Assembly: GCF_009727055.1 (NCBI RefSeq)
Contig: NC_052351.1
Location: forward strand, 10,903,203 to 10,967,202
DNA from: Benincasa hispida
Lineage: Eukaryota; Streptophyta; Magnoliopsida; Cucurbitales; Cucurbitaceae
Direction: 5' to 3'
Length of the DNA stretch: 64,000 nt
Positions 12,089 to 21,796 of the stretch are shown here, piece by piece. A program made the position numbers and the translations under genes. The notes below the pieces were generated by a model that was not told where the DNA came from, did no database searches, and saw only the letters and a program-made list of their open reading frames with translations. Position 1 is the stretch's first letter; each line of letters opens with the position of its first letter.

Positions 12089-12120
12089 TCGTTTTCTCCA
12101 AAACCACCTTGAGGACAAGG
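12089..12120 (-). other. Polypurine-tract region of the gypsy element
   Basis: Next to the 3' LTR the minus strand reads GGTTTTGGAGAAAACGAG, a purine-rich run in the position where plus-strand DNA synthesis of the retroelement would be primed. Confidence 0.4.
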
Positions 12121-12233
12121 TGAAAATCTGGAAACTATTGCTTGAAGTCATGAAAAATCTCCCAAGTGGCTTCATGGCTCGACAATCCTTTCCATCCCAC
12201 CAAAACTTTCCAAACATTTGTCGATGGATTCTT

Positions 12234-13155
12234 TCAATATCCAAATATTTCATCAAGCTCAGTAATCCACTCGTGTGTTTCTGACAGGTAAGGAATCATA
12301 GGTTGTACGTCATGGTGATGTCCCAAAACGCCCTTCAACTGTGAAGCATGGAATGCAGGATGAATTGTAGTCGAAGGAGGTAACTCCAATTTATAAACAA
12401 CTGGCCCAATTTGTTCCATCACCCTATATGGACCAAAGAACTTTGAAGATAACTTCTCATTTCGACTAAGGATGATAGGTTGAACTTCCGTTGAGTTGAG
12501 TACTCGACAACTGAAAGAGTTGCCAAAAATGATTAACACCTTATTACTATCTGACACTATCGATTTAGGATACCCATGTCACTTAACCACCTCCTTAACA
12601 AACACATCTGCTACGGACTTGGCAGTATAAGGGTGCTTCAAAGCAATGGAATGCCCATATTTACTCTGCCTATCCACCACCACAAATATCACAATATATC
12701 CCTCTGCCTTACGTATAATCCTTCTATGAAATCCATTGAAATATCACTCCAAATAACATCTGGAATTTCCAATGGCATCAACAACCTAGCTGGTGACAAG
12801 GCCAACAACTTATTCTATTAACAAACAACACACTCCACATATTTCTTCACGCTCCCTTTCATTCCTTCCCAATACAACTCCCCTGTCGGTCATTTATATA
12901 AGTCCTTAAACAACCAAAATGTCCTCCAAATATCAAATCATGGTATGTATGTAGTACTATAGGTATTAAAGTAGAAGACTTGGATAACACCAATCGACCT
13001 TTATACTTCAAAATACCATGCTGCAATGAAAACTTAGGGACATTGTCAGCATTGTCTTTCAATTTAGCAATTATTTCCATCAACTTTGAATCTTTCTCCA
13101 CCTCATCTTTGATAATTTGCACATCCAACAATACAGGAATGGATAAATGAGCCAA
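12234..13155 (-). pseudogene. Gypsy integrase remnant
   Basis: At 12859-13155 the minus strand shows the N-terminal zinc-binding part (HTYHDLIFGGHFG followed by RTY). At about 12558-12858, in shifting frames, are LLMPLEIPDVIWSDISMDF and FVKEVVKWHGYP, matching the catalytic core of plant gypsy integrases. At 12234-12557 is the C-terminal region with KLSSKFFGPYRVMEQIGP and IHPAFHASQLK. Several frameshifts separate these parts, so no working integrase is encoded. The chromodomain seen in some gypsy clades is not evident; the acidic stretch after HASQLK may be its remnant. Confidence 0.8.
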
Positions 13156-13456
13156 ATGCGATGAGGCACATGGGACAAAGCATCAGCTGCTTTGTTTTCA
13201 AGCCCCAGTCGATAAACTACTTCAAAATCATAACCTAATAGCTTTGCAATCCACTTTTGATGTTGGGTTGAATAATCCGCTGCTCTAAAAGAGACTTCAA
13301 CGCCCTTTAATTAGTTTTGACCACAAACCTTCTCCCCAAAAGATAAGGTTGCCATCAATGCACTGCCATCACCACAACCATAAGCTCCCTTTCAAATACC
13401 GGCTTAGCATGATCCTGCATGGACAATGTATGATCATAAAATGCAATTTCCCTTCT

Positions 13457-13795
13457 TTATTGCACCAATACAGCCCCTATTTCATACCTCGAAGCATCAG
13501 TTTCAATCTCAAAAGGTTGAATAAAATCAGGTAATGCCAACACTGGCAATGTTACCATGGCCTGTTTCAACTTCTCAAGTGCCCTATGAGCTTCTTCAAA
13601 CGACACGAAAGTTCCTCCCTTCAAAAGTTGACTTAATGGAGCTGCAATACTCCCATAATTCAGAACTAACCACCTATAATAACTAGTCAAACTCAGGAAT
13701 CCCCTAACTTCTCTGATATTGGTTTGAACAGGCCACTCCAACATTGCACAAACCTTTTCAGGATCAGCCTCCACACTTGACTCAAGATGTCCCAA
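13457..13795 (-). pseudogene. Gypsy reverse transcriptase C-terminus and RNase H remnant
   Basis: The minus-strand reading frame contains VRGFLSLTSYYRW and a later stretch FEIETDASRYEIGAVLVQ, which is the start of the RNase H domain with its first acidic residue. The typical text here is D-A-S-x-x-G-x-G-A-V-L-x-Q, so one of the glycines is changed. Only the first strands of RNase H are in one frame; the rest, towards 13160, is broken by stops. Confidence 0.8.
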
Positions 13796-14118
13796 CTATT
13801 CCACCCTACTATGAGCAAACTGACATTTGTTCCAATTGGCATACAATGCATGTTCCCGAAGAACGGATAATACCAACTCTAAATGTTGCAAATGCTCTTC
13901 TAAGTTCTTGTTATATACTAAGATATCATAAAAAAATACTAATACAAACCTTCGCAGATAAGGCTTGAAAATGGGGTTCATTAATGTGTGAAAAGTTGAT
14001 GGAGCATTAGTTAACCCCAAATGGCATAACTAAGAACTCATAGTGCCCTTCATGAATTCTAAATGTTGTCTCCTCCCTATCACCCAGATGCATCCTTATC
14101 TGATGATACCCAACCTTT
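13796..14118 (-). pseudogene. Gypsy reverse transcriptase, downstream half, catalytic Asp lost
   Basis: On the minus strand this reads [12 protein letters not shown] at its start (14070-14118) and FLVMPFG, then, after a one-base shift near 14015, [12 protein letters not shown] and FVLVFFYDILVY. The last segment is the active-site box, where plant gypsy elements have FxDDILVY: the first aspartate of the DD pair is a tyrosine here, so the enzyme would be dead even without the frameshift and the nested insertion. The other half of the domain lies at 15916-16210. Confidence 0.85.
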
Positions 14119-14123
14119 AAATC
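14119..14123. repeat. Target-site duplication AAATC of the nested element, left
   Basis: AAATC borders the left LTR of the nested element and is repeated at 15911-15915 after its right LTR. It falls inside the reverse-transcriptase reading frame of the host gypsy element. Confidence 0.85.
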
Positions 14124-14320
14124 TAGTGTAGCCCAAAAGGAGATAAAAGGAGAATTCTCTCTAAGAATCAAGATTGTTGATCTTTTATTAGAATGAATAA
14201 TGTGTTTCATACAAGAGGCAAAAGTTCCTATTTATAGAGTTTTACTATAAGTGGGGGTAAAAAGGGAATTAACCTAGAATATTATCTAACTACCCATTAA
14301 CCCTTATTCTTTTTACATCA
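14124..14320 (-). repeat. Nested element 3' LTR
   Basis: Shares nearly its whole length with 15712-15910, including 'gattgttgatcttttatta', 'tatttatagagttttacta' and 'gggaattaacctagaatat'. Its outer end reads TAGTGTAGCC against TGATATAGCT in the other copy, so the canonical TG terminus has mutated. Confidence 0.9.
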
Positions 14321-14823
14321 TTCTATCCCTCCAAAAAGAAAACGCGCCCTCGAGTTTTAAAGAGAAAAAAATTATGAAGCAAACAAGGAATGAAATAAAC
14401 TTGTTCAACGGAGTATGACCAAACCAACTTCTTATATTTTGAACAAAAATAGTATGATCAAAAGTATAAATTCGAGACAAAAAGTCCAATATTGCCATCA
14501 AAAGATGAACTTCTCCATCGGACATAAACCCAAAAAAGATGTCTCATTCAAACTCATTCAAAACCGTATTCAAAGGACCAATCACTAAAAAACCACCTTC
14601 GAAGGAAAATGTTCAAGAATCACGTGTTCTTTATCATTTGCTTCAAGTTCTTTAGCAATTTGGTGATCCATTTTCACCACAATCAGTGTGTCATTGTTCC
14701 TTGTTCAATTTTTGCTCGGTGTTTAATACTTCGTTTCCATCTTTTTCGTTGGATTTTTCTTCTTCACTTGAAACTATTTCCCAATCAACATCTTCAAATT
14801 CTTGTTTTTCTTCAATCTTATCT

Positions 14824-15075
14824 TCAAGATTTTCTATTTGAAAATTTTCTATCTGTGATTCTCTTGTTTTTTTCTTCGGTATATGAAATCAGTCCGTTCT
14901 TGAACTCTTGCAAATGAATTGATAATTGATCAATATGTTGAATCATTTTCCCCAATGAACGTTGGATTTCTTTTATTGTTTTCTTTATTTCCTCCAATGC
15001 TACAGGATCTAAGTAGTCATTTTGTTGGATTCTTGAATATGTTTTAATCACATGATGGGTATAGGACTCATCCAT
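14824..15075 (-). pseudogene. Unrecognised open stretch inside the nested element
   Basis: An 83-residue minus-strand reading frame lies inside the nested element. It is rich in Lys, Glu, Gln and Ile and looks helical or coiled-coil-like (KKTIKEIQRSLGKMIQHIDQ). It may be a leftover gag-like or captured segment. I recognise no domain. Other stretches in the interior (14313-14525, 15467-15703) show no support as genes. Confidence 0.3.
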
Positions 15076-15696
15076 TGATTCTCTTGAATCAACCTTTCTT
15101 GATCGTGTTTCATAACCAAAAGAGTAATTTTGAGTCTTGAACGTTTTTCTTGGGCTGTAAAAATCCGTTCTTGATGATTCTTTAATTCATCTAACTCCCA
15201 ATCTTTATGTTGATATCTTGAAAAATGGGTTTGATTGGATCGTTGGGCCCTTTTCCCGATATCGTCGCCTTTTTATTCCGTCCCAAGTTGCCCTTAAAAC
15301 ATCATTGGAATCACTAGAATCAAATTTCCAATGTGGATAATGATAGATTCTTTGAAAAAATCGAGCATGGACAAAATTAGTGTGTTGAAATCCCTCTTCG
15401 GAATAACTTGAGTCAGAATTCTAGCACTGTTTTTGGAAGTAAATTTGATTTTCTTCTTCATACCAATTGTTGTATTTTTTTCTTGGACACCTTCTTTGGT
15501 CGGTAATAGTCCATTTTTGCAAAATCTTGAAAAATCTTTGGTTTCTTTGTTCTTTCTTGGAATTTCAAGGGTTCTCCCTAATTAGATGTGTGTTGTTTGT
15601 CAACGAGCACAACTCACAAAGCTCCCTTTTGAGATCGACGTCGTCAAGAGTTTCCCGGTCATGCACCAGCGTCCGTCAATCTTGGCCCAGACGGTT

Positions 15697-15708
15697 GCTC
15701 TGATACCA
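15697..15708 (-). other. Primer-binding site of the nested element
   Basis: GCTCTGATACCA on the plus strand is the exact complement of TGGTATCAGAGC, the plant initiator-Met-tRNA primer site, three bases from the LTR edge at 15712. Confidence 0.9.
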
Positions 15709-15711
15709 ATT

Positions 15712-15910
15712 TGATATAGCTTAAAAGAAGATAAAAGGAGAATTCTCTCCAAGAATCAAGATTGTTGATCTTTTATTAGAATGAATAATGTGTTTCATAC
15801 AAGTGAGAAAAGTTCCTATTTATAGAGTTTTACTATAAGTAGGGGTAAAAAGGGAATTAACCTAGAATATTATCTAATTACCCAATTAACCCCTATTCTT
15901 TTTTACATCA
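15712..15910 (-). repeat. Nested element 5' LTR
   Basis: Begins TGATATAGC and ends TTTTTACATCA; near-identical to 14124-14320 and followed by the AAATC duplication at 15911-15915. Confidence 0.9.
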
Positions 15911-15915
15911 AAATC

Positions 15916-16210
15916 AATTTTAGAAACCATTCATGCACCATTCAAGTCATCAAATAACTCTTCAATAACTGAATTGGAAACTTGTCAGGAATTGTGACAT
16001 TGTTGAGAGCTCTATAATCTATACAAAACCTCCAACCCCTATTCTTATTTCAAACCAACAGGACTGAACTTGAATACGGGTTGGTACGTGGCCTTATGAC
16101 ACCTGAAGACAACATTTCATCCACCAGCTTCTCCATTTCCTCCTTCTGATGGTAAGTATAACAATACGGTCCAACATTCATAAGATTAATACCTTTTTTC
16201 AAATGTATAT
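15916..16210 (-). pseudogene. Gypsy reverse transcriptase, upstream half
   Basis: The minus strand reads, with a stop in the middle, KEEMEKLVDEMLSSGVIRP, then a proline/serine segment, then [19 protein letters not shown]. That is the fingers region and first conserved boxes of a plant gypsy reverse transcriptase. The continuation is at 13796-14118 on the far side of the nested element. Confidence 0.8.
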
Positions 16211-16492
16211 GATGTTCAATGCTCTTCCTCGGTGGTAACTCTTCTAGTCAATAAAAGACATCTTCAAACTTCTCTAACAATGTTGGTATAGATTCAGACA
16301 CGGTATAAACTTCATCCACGCCATACCATTCGACCAGTGATACTTCCCCTTCCATTGTTCAACACTCGATCGAGAATCCTTGATCCAAATCAGTCCATGA
16401 TTTCATCATACTCCTAAGACTCACGTGAGCCTTAGTTAAATCCACAGTCGTTTGATTCCCTTGACTAAAAGTTTTAGTTACGACTATCAACT

Positions 16493-16750
16493 TTAGTAAC
16501 CCCGAGAATGCCATTGCATTCCTAAAATTATATTGACTCCTCCTAACTCCAAAGGAAGGAAACTATCTCGCATCACCCATTCTCCGATTGATAATTCCAC
16601 CGAATTACAAAATTCCTTCCCTCTTACTACAAAACCAAAACCTAGGATCACACCATAATTGGAGGTTTCAACCATTGGCAATTGCAGAAGAGTTATTAAC
16701 CTTTACGATACGAAATTATAAGTTGCTCCACAATTGATCAAAACTACCAT
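16493..16750 (-). pseudogene. Gypsy aspartic protease remnant, catalytic Asp changed
   Basis: At about 16700-16750 the minus strand reads VVLINCGATYNFVS, where functional elements have D-S/C-G-A-T: the catalytic aspartate is an asparagine. After a stop the domain continues at 16493-16681 and ends with LPLELGGVNIILGMQW, the typical C-terminal box of retropepsins in plant gypsy elements. Confidence 0.8.
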
Positions 16751-17030
16751 TTGTCCGCCTTTAATCTTCCTTTTAACTTCATCGTACTAGGATTACTCAA
16801 CCCTATCGTTGAATTAATTGATAATTCCGCCACCGATTTCAATTTTTCGTCCATCTTAAGCATTTTCAATTCCACTTGTTGTTTCGGCTGATCGACATCA
16901 TCAATCAATTCCACTTCCTTTTCATTCGCTCGAACCACCAAAATTTGTACTCTCTATTCATGAACTTTACATCGATGAACCCCCATATATCGCTTATCGC
17001 ATCTAAAACACAAGCCCATCTCCTTCCTAG
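16744..17030 (-). pseudogene. Gag-protease linker with zinc knuckle
   Basis: The minus strand at about 16958-17025 reads GLCFRCDKRYMGVHRCK, a CCHC zinc knuckle (Cys-x2-Cys...His-x-Cys) of the type that ends gag in plant gypsy elements. It is followed by an acidic linker leading into the protease. Confidence 0.75.
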
Positions 17031-17312
17031 CTTGAAATTCAGCATCAAACAAGCTTTTAATTGATCTTTCTCATTAATTACCAGTAGTTGCCACTCCTCT
17101 TAGCATAATCGTTCTCATCGGTGCAGTTTTAATTTGTTTTCCTCCATCTTTTGCAACAAATAGGAACATTAGTTTTAACGCTACTAACAATAGATTAGGC
17201 CTTACCTTCGGTTTGTTTGCCTAGGCTCGCCTCAAGCCGTGTTAATTTGCGATTCTCCACACATTGGGCCAACATCATTTGTGCAAGCCCAACGAGCTCC
17301 CAACACTCCGCT

Positions 17313-18080
17313 TCACCCTTGATCCATGGATTTAGCCCATTCATGAAAGTTTTTTTCTAAAACATTATTCAACAAATGCAATAATGGCGCCACTAGCTTA
17401 TCGAAAAGGTTTCGATAATCTTCTACCGTCAATTCTTGTTTAATCGCCAAAAAGCGTCCATAGATCGATCCATCTCTTATTGATCGAAATTGAACAAGTA
17501 ATCTCTGCTTCAAATCTTTCCAATCCTTGAATGACCCACATTTTTCTTTGGATGGATACCAACCCAATGCGGCTTTCTCAAAGCTGATTACAGCCACCGT
17601 CGTCTTCTATTTATGAATCTAAAAGTAGCGATCGACTCTAAGCAACCACGAGTCAAGATTCGTTTCATTGAAGATCGGTTTTTCTACCTTCTTAAACTTA
17701 CTTCGATCATTTGTCACTAATTCTACTATCGACTTTGCAACATTCGTTAATGCATCCACAATCTCTCCAATCACTTTTTCAAAATCCCCTTTGCTTCCGA
17801 ACTCGTCAAACTGTTCCAGACACTGCAAACATCCTTTCGCCATCTCCGCAACATACAATATCAACATCTTTTGATGTTTTTCCACCTCAACTCCTAATAG
17901 CTTGATGCTTTTGACTAATGATGTCGAATTCTCTTCAATTGATGGTAACTTATGAATTTCTATTTGAATACTAGAAATTTCATGATCGAACACCTCCCAT
18001 TTCTCTTCAAATCTCTTCCGAGCCATCTTACCAATTTTTTCCACGTTGATGCTCTGGATACCAATCTGATAGGACACCAA
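17313..18080 (-). pseudogene. Gypsy gag remnant
   Basis: Two minus-strand frames (17619-18080 and 17313-17597) together read as gag. The first begins with a helical, Glu/Lys-rich stretch and ends EKPIFNETNLDSWLLRVDRYF, the start of the retrotransposon gag domain. The second continues with AALGWYPSKEKCGSFKDWKD and FRSIRDGSIYGRFLAIKQ. A stop and a frame change separate them. Confidence 0.8.
18051..18063 (-). other. Primer-binding site of the gypsy element (one extra base)
   Basis: The plus strand reads GCTCTGGATACCA, the complement of the Met-tRNA primer site with one inserted G, three bases from the LTR edge at 18067. Confidence 0.75.
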
Positions 18081-18346
18081 CTCAAGAAGTTTTATTCAAT
18101 AAAAAAAATTAGTCAATGGTTGTTACAAGATTAGAAGAACAAAGAGAACAATGACCAACTACTACCTCTTTCTTACACAATCGAGAGAAGGCTCCCTACA
18201 TCAAAGTGACCAGACCCCTTATTCCTACCCTTTCCCTCACATATATGCCTCTCCTTTTTCCCTAACTAACTGTGGTCCCCATTCCCCAGACGTGTTTTCT
18301 CTTTATTACCCCTTGTACTATATTCAATATGATTGGTGGTCTAACA
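18067..18346 (-). repeat. Gypsy 5' LTR
   Basis: Begins TGATAGGACACC and ends GGTGGTCTAACA on the plus strand, so it has the TG...CA form in both readings. It is followed by the ATGTG duplication at 18347-18351. It is the better preserved of the two LTRs. Confidence 0.85.
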
Positions 18347-18351
18347 ATGTG

Positions 18352-19964
18352 CGACTTACTTGTTGTTCCTTTTGGACGTCTATGTTCATATGATGGGCAT
18401 ACGTTCACTTAGTTTTGATGGACTAGTGTGATAGGAACTTGATAATGAAGAAAATATAGAAGGATAGCGTAAACCAACAAACCGTATATTTTCCAGGAAT
18501 ATTTTTAATTTTATCCTAATTAATATTCCTATCACTTTATATAAAAAGGGGTGTGGCTCCCTGGTCCTGGTGAGTTTGTTTTGCTCTCTAGCACAAAGTT
18601 GAATGAATCTGCATTTGATCCTTCATTCTGCATTTGATTAGATTAGATCTATGTTTAGAATACACTGATCTCTGGAATCCTGCTAATCTATTACTTTGAT
18701 GAAGTTTCCTTCCAAAAAATGATTGAAATCGATTGGTTAGTCAGTCGACTCATAGATTTTTCTAAAACTGATGACCACCAACTGATCAAAACTGATAGAT
18801 TGGTAGTCGGTGTCAGTTTGAGTCTAAACGAATGCTAACTGAATGATTGTCTACCCTACCAAATAAATACAAGCAAAAAAATTTAGAGATATATTAGACA
18901 TTTTGTAAAGTTTAGAGATCAAATAAACACAAACGAAAAAGTTCATAGACTAAACTTATAATTGTTATGATATTTGGTAAAAGTTTTGCCGCCATCTTTG
19001 TAAATCTTATGTTGTTAGTAAATGTATCTAATGAGCTATAAGATAAAAATTAATAAAAATTTTCATAAATTTTTATTTGAAATTGTGTTATTTGTAGATG
19101 TAACAAATGAGCTATAAGATCACATTATGTTACTTGAACACTAAAATCCTTTAAAATATGACATGTTTGGATTGACTTTCAAGTGTTGGTAAACACTTTT
19201 TTACACTTATAGACACCTAGAAAGTTAACTCAAACATGTCCACAAACATTTTTCTAATATTTAACTTCAAGAATATATCTGCATGAATAAACATAACACA
19301 ATTTGAACTCACGAAACACACATTCCTTTAGAGGCCTCATGGAACAACTTAGCTTAAGGTCCAATGATGCCACAAAGCACAATATCTAAGTATTGAAGAA
19401 GTAAGACTGTGACACGTTGTGTCCAACATGTATCTTAATTTGGCCAAAAAAAAAAAAATAGTTTCCATTTGCTTTGGCAAATCAAAATCTACTCCAATTA
19501 GTCCATAATTTCATATTTTTCCTTACGTCCTCTTCCTTTTGTCGGTATTTCTTTTGACTACCATAACATTTATACTCCGACAATCCAAACCAATACACAA
19601 ATTCACTTCTTTGACTCCATTAAGAATAATGGAAAAAGTAGTGCATGTGTTTGTGTGAGGTTTGGTCAGATCAGACCTCAACAAAAATAAAAGAAAAAGT
19701 TCTGCCTAATCATGAGCCCCAAAACCCATTACACTCAACGCTGTAAAGCATCAATGTCTAATAATTACATGTTATAATTCTTCTGAATATTTCCCTTTAA
19801 TTAAATACTCAAATCGAATTTCATTGATCAAAAAAGCATTTAAAACGACCTTTGTACCAAATTTTGAATTTGAGTAGTAAAATACAATCATATCGCAACA
19901 GAATCCAATAAATAAAACTGTGGTGCCACTATTTCTGTAGTGGAACTTGACTTTGTTATTATCC
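18352..19964. other. Intergenic DNA upstream of the pectinesterase, no gene seen
   Basis: AT-rich DNA without coding signal. It includes the promoter region of the pectinesterase at its right end. Confidence 0.5.
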
Positions 19965-19972
19965 TATTTAAA
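19965..19972 (+). promoter_or_regulatory. Likely TATA box of the pectinesterase gene
   Basis: TATTTAAA sits 70 bases before the chosen ATG (20043), which would leave a leader of about 40 bases, a usual geometry for a plant TATA promoter. Confidence 0.45.
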
Positions 19973-20042
19973 TCTCTGGTGGGTGAAGCTTAATTCAGCA
20001 CACTTCAAGCTTCACTTGCTAGCATTAGTGATTGTTCTGTTC

Positions 20043-21796
20043 ATGGCTACCCATCAGCCACTTCTTCAACCCCCCAAAACTTCCCGCTCCAAAACCATCC
20101 CCACAATCCTCTGTTTTGCTGCAGTTTTGTGCTCAGCCATTTTCATTACCAACAAATTCATCAAATCAAACTCATCTGAAAATGATCTCTCCTTCCTTCA
20201 CAACCTATGCCACAAGGCATACAACCCATCATCCTGCATTGAAATGGCCGCCTCAGAATTTCCCTTTCCTCGAGAAATCAAAACCACGAACAGGGGTCAT
20301 TTCTTACAATCTTTCCTGAGGAAATCCATTCCTAAAGTAATTAACACAATCGACAGAGCCAAAGATCTCAGCCAGAGAATCAATAACCCACGCGGTGAAG
20401 CAGCTTTGGCCGATTGTGTCGAGCTTATGGAGATCTCAAACAGCCGAATCATAGACTCTGTTTCGGCTTTGAAGAACAGGACGAGCGGCTCAATCGAAAA
20501 TGCTCACACATGGCTGAGTAGCGTGCTGACGAACCACATCACGTGCTGGGATGAGGTCGAGAATTCAGTATCCAGAGCGGCGGCCATGGATTTAGGGCTC
20601 GAAGAGTTGATTATGAGAGGGAGAAATTCGTTGGGGATGTTTGTTTCGATTTGGGAATCGGAAATTGAAAATATGGGGGAGTTGGAGAAAAGGGTAAATG
20701 GGTATCCGAGTTGGTTGAAGAAAGGAGATCGGAGACTGTTGGGGGTTCCGGGGAAAGAAATGGAAGCGAATATCGTGGTGGCGAAGGATGGGAGTGGGAA
20801 TTTCATGACGGTGACTGAGGCGGTTGAATCAGTTCCAGATAAAAGCAAGAACAGAATTGTTATATATGTGAAGAAGGGTATCTATAAGGAAAAAGTGGAA
20901 GTGGGAAAGAAGAAAAAGAATGTGATGATCGTTGGAGATGGAATGGATTCCACCATTATCACCGGTAGCCTCAACGTCGTTGATGGATCAACAACTTTCA
21001 AATCTGCAACGGTAGGTAAGAATATGACAAACCTTGCTGTTTTCCCTCCTAATCTTGCCATCACTTATAACCTAACTTTCCTTTTGTTTAATTTGATGAT
21101 CCAGCTGCGGTGGGAGATGGGTTTATAGCCCAAGACATTTGGTTCCAGAACACCGCCGGACCGGAAAAGCACCAAGCGGTGGCACTTCGGGTCGGAGCAG
21201 ATCAATCCGTCATAAACCGGTGTCGTATCGACGCTTATCAAGACACTCTCTACACACATTCCAACCGTCAATTCTACCGAGATTCCACCATCACCGGCAC
21301 TGTCGACTTCATATTCGGCAACGCCGCCGTCGTGTTACAGAACTGTAAAATAGAGCCTCGACGGCCGATGAGCAACCAGGCCAACATGGTGACGGCGCAA
21401 GGCCGAATGGACCCAAATCAGAACACGGGAAGTTCGATCCAGAAATGTGAAATTGTGGCAAGCTCAGATCTGGAGCCCGTTAAGCAATCGATTAAGACAT
21501 ATTTGGGGCGGCCATGGAAGGAGTATTCGAGGACCGTCGTCATGCAGTCGACAATTGGCGATCTTATTCAACCAGCGGGCTGGGCCGAATGGAATGGGGA
21601 CTTTGCATTGAAGACGCTCTATTACGGTGAGTATTCCAATAATGGGCCGGGCTCTGATGTTAGCAAGCGAGTGAAGTGGGCCGGTTACCATGTCATAACG
21701 AGCCCATCTGAGGCCCAAAAATTCACGGTGGATTCGCTTATACAAGGAGGTGAATGGCTGGGCCCCTCAGGAGCCACTTTTATCCCAGGGCTGTGA
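20043..21796 (+). CDS. PMEI-pectinesterase (pectin methylesterase with pro-domain)
   Basis: Two exons, 20043-21015 and 21105-21796, encode 554 residues. The 89-base GT-AG intron falls at the position after ...FKSATV that is common in plant pectinesterases. The enzyme removes methyl esters from homogalacturonan in the cell wall. I chose the ATG at 20043 over the upstream in-frame one at 19947 because it follows the TATA-like box at a normal distance and gives a normal N-terminus. Residues 19-36 form a membrane/signal anchor. A PMEI-like pro-domain follows, with Cys at 56, 65, 125 and 168, then the RRLL processing motif at 230-233. The catalytic domain (about 242-545) shows GIYKEKV, HQAVALR (Gln348), AYQDTLY (Gln370, Asp371), GTVDFIFG (Asp392) and [10 protein letters not shown] (Arg460). 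All expected catalytic residues are present, so it should be active after cleavage at RRLL. Confidence 0.95.
21016..21104 (+). other. Pectinesterase intron
   Basis: Donor G|GTAAGAATATG and acceptor GATCCAG|CTGCGG. Splicing completes an Ala codon (G + CT), restoring the family text ATVAAVGDGF. Confidence 0.9.

Larger units (their letters stand above)
14124..15910 (-). mobile_element. Nested small non-autonomous LTR retrotransposon
   Basis: Two LTRs of just under 200 bases (14124-14320 and 15712-15910) are nearly identical by eye. The 12-base primer-binding site GCTCTGATACCA (15697-15708, perfect on the minus strand) lies next to the right LTR. A purine-rich tract (14321-14334; minus strand TTGGAGGGATAGAA) lies next to the left LTR. 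An exact 5-bp duplication AAATC flanks the element. The interior of about 1.4 kb has no protease, reverse transcriptase or integrase, so it must have moved with proteins from another element. Total length is 1787 bases. The closely similar LTRs show it is younger than its host element. Confidence 0.9.
11829..18346 (-). mobile_element. Degenerate Ty3/gypsy LTR retrotransposon with a nested insertion
   Basis: The element is bounded by two similar LTRs (11829-12088 and 18067-18346) and an exact 5-bp target-site duplication, ATGTG. The coding remains are on the minus strand in the order gag, protease, reverse transcriptase, RNase H, integrase, which is the gypsy order (in copia, integrase precedes reverse transcriptase). 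The primer-binding site lies inside the right LTR, so that LTR is the 5' one. Stops and frameshifts break every region, and a second LTR element (14124-15910) sits in the reverse transcriptase. Without that insertion it would be about 4.7 kb, short for an autonomous gypsy element, so internal deletions are also likely. Confidence 0.9.
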
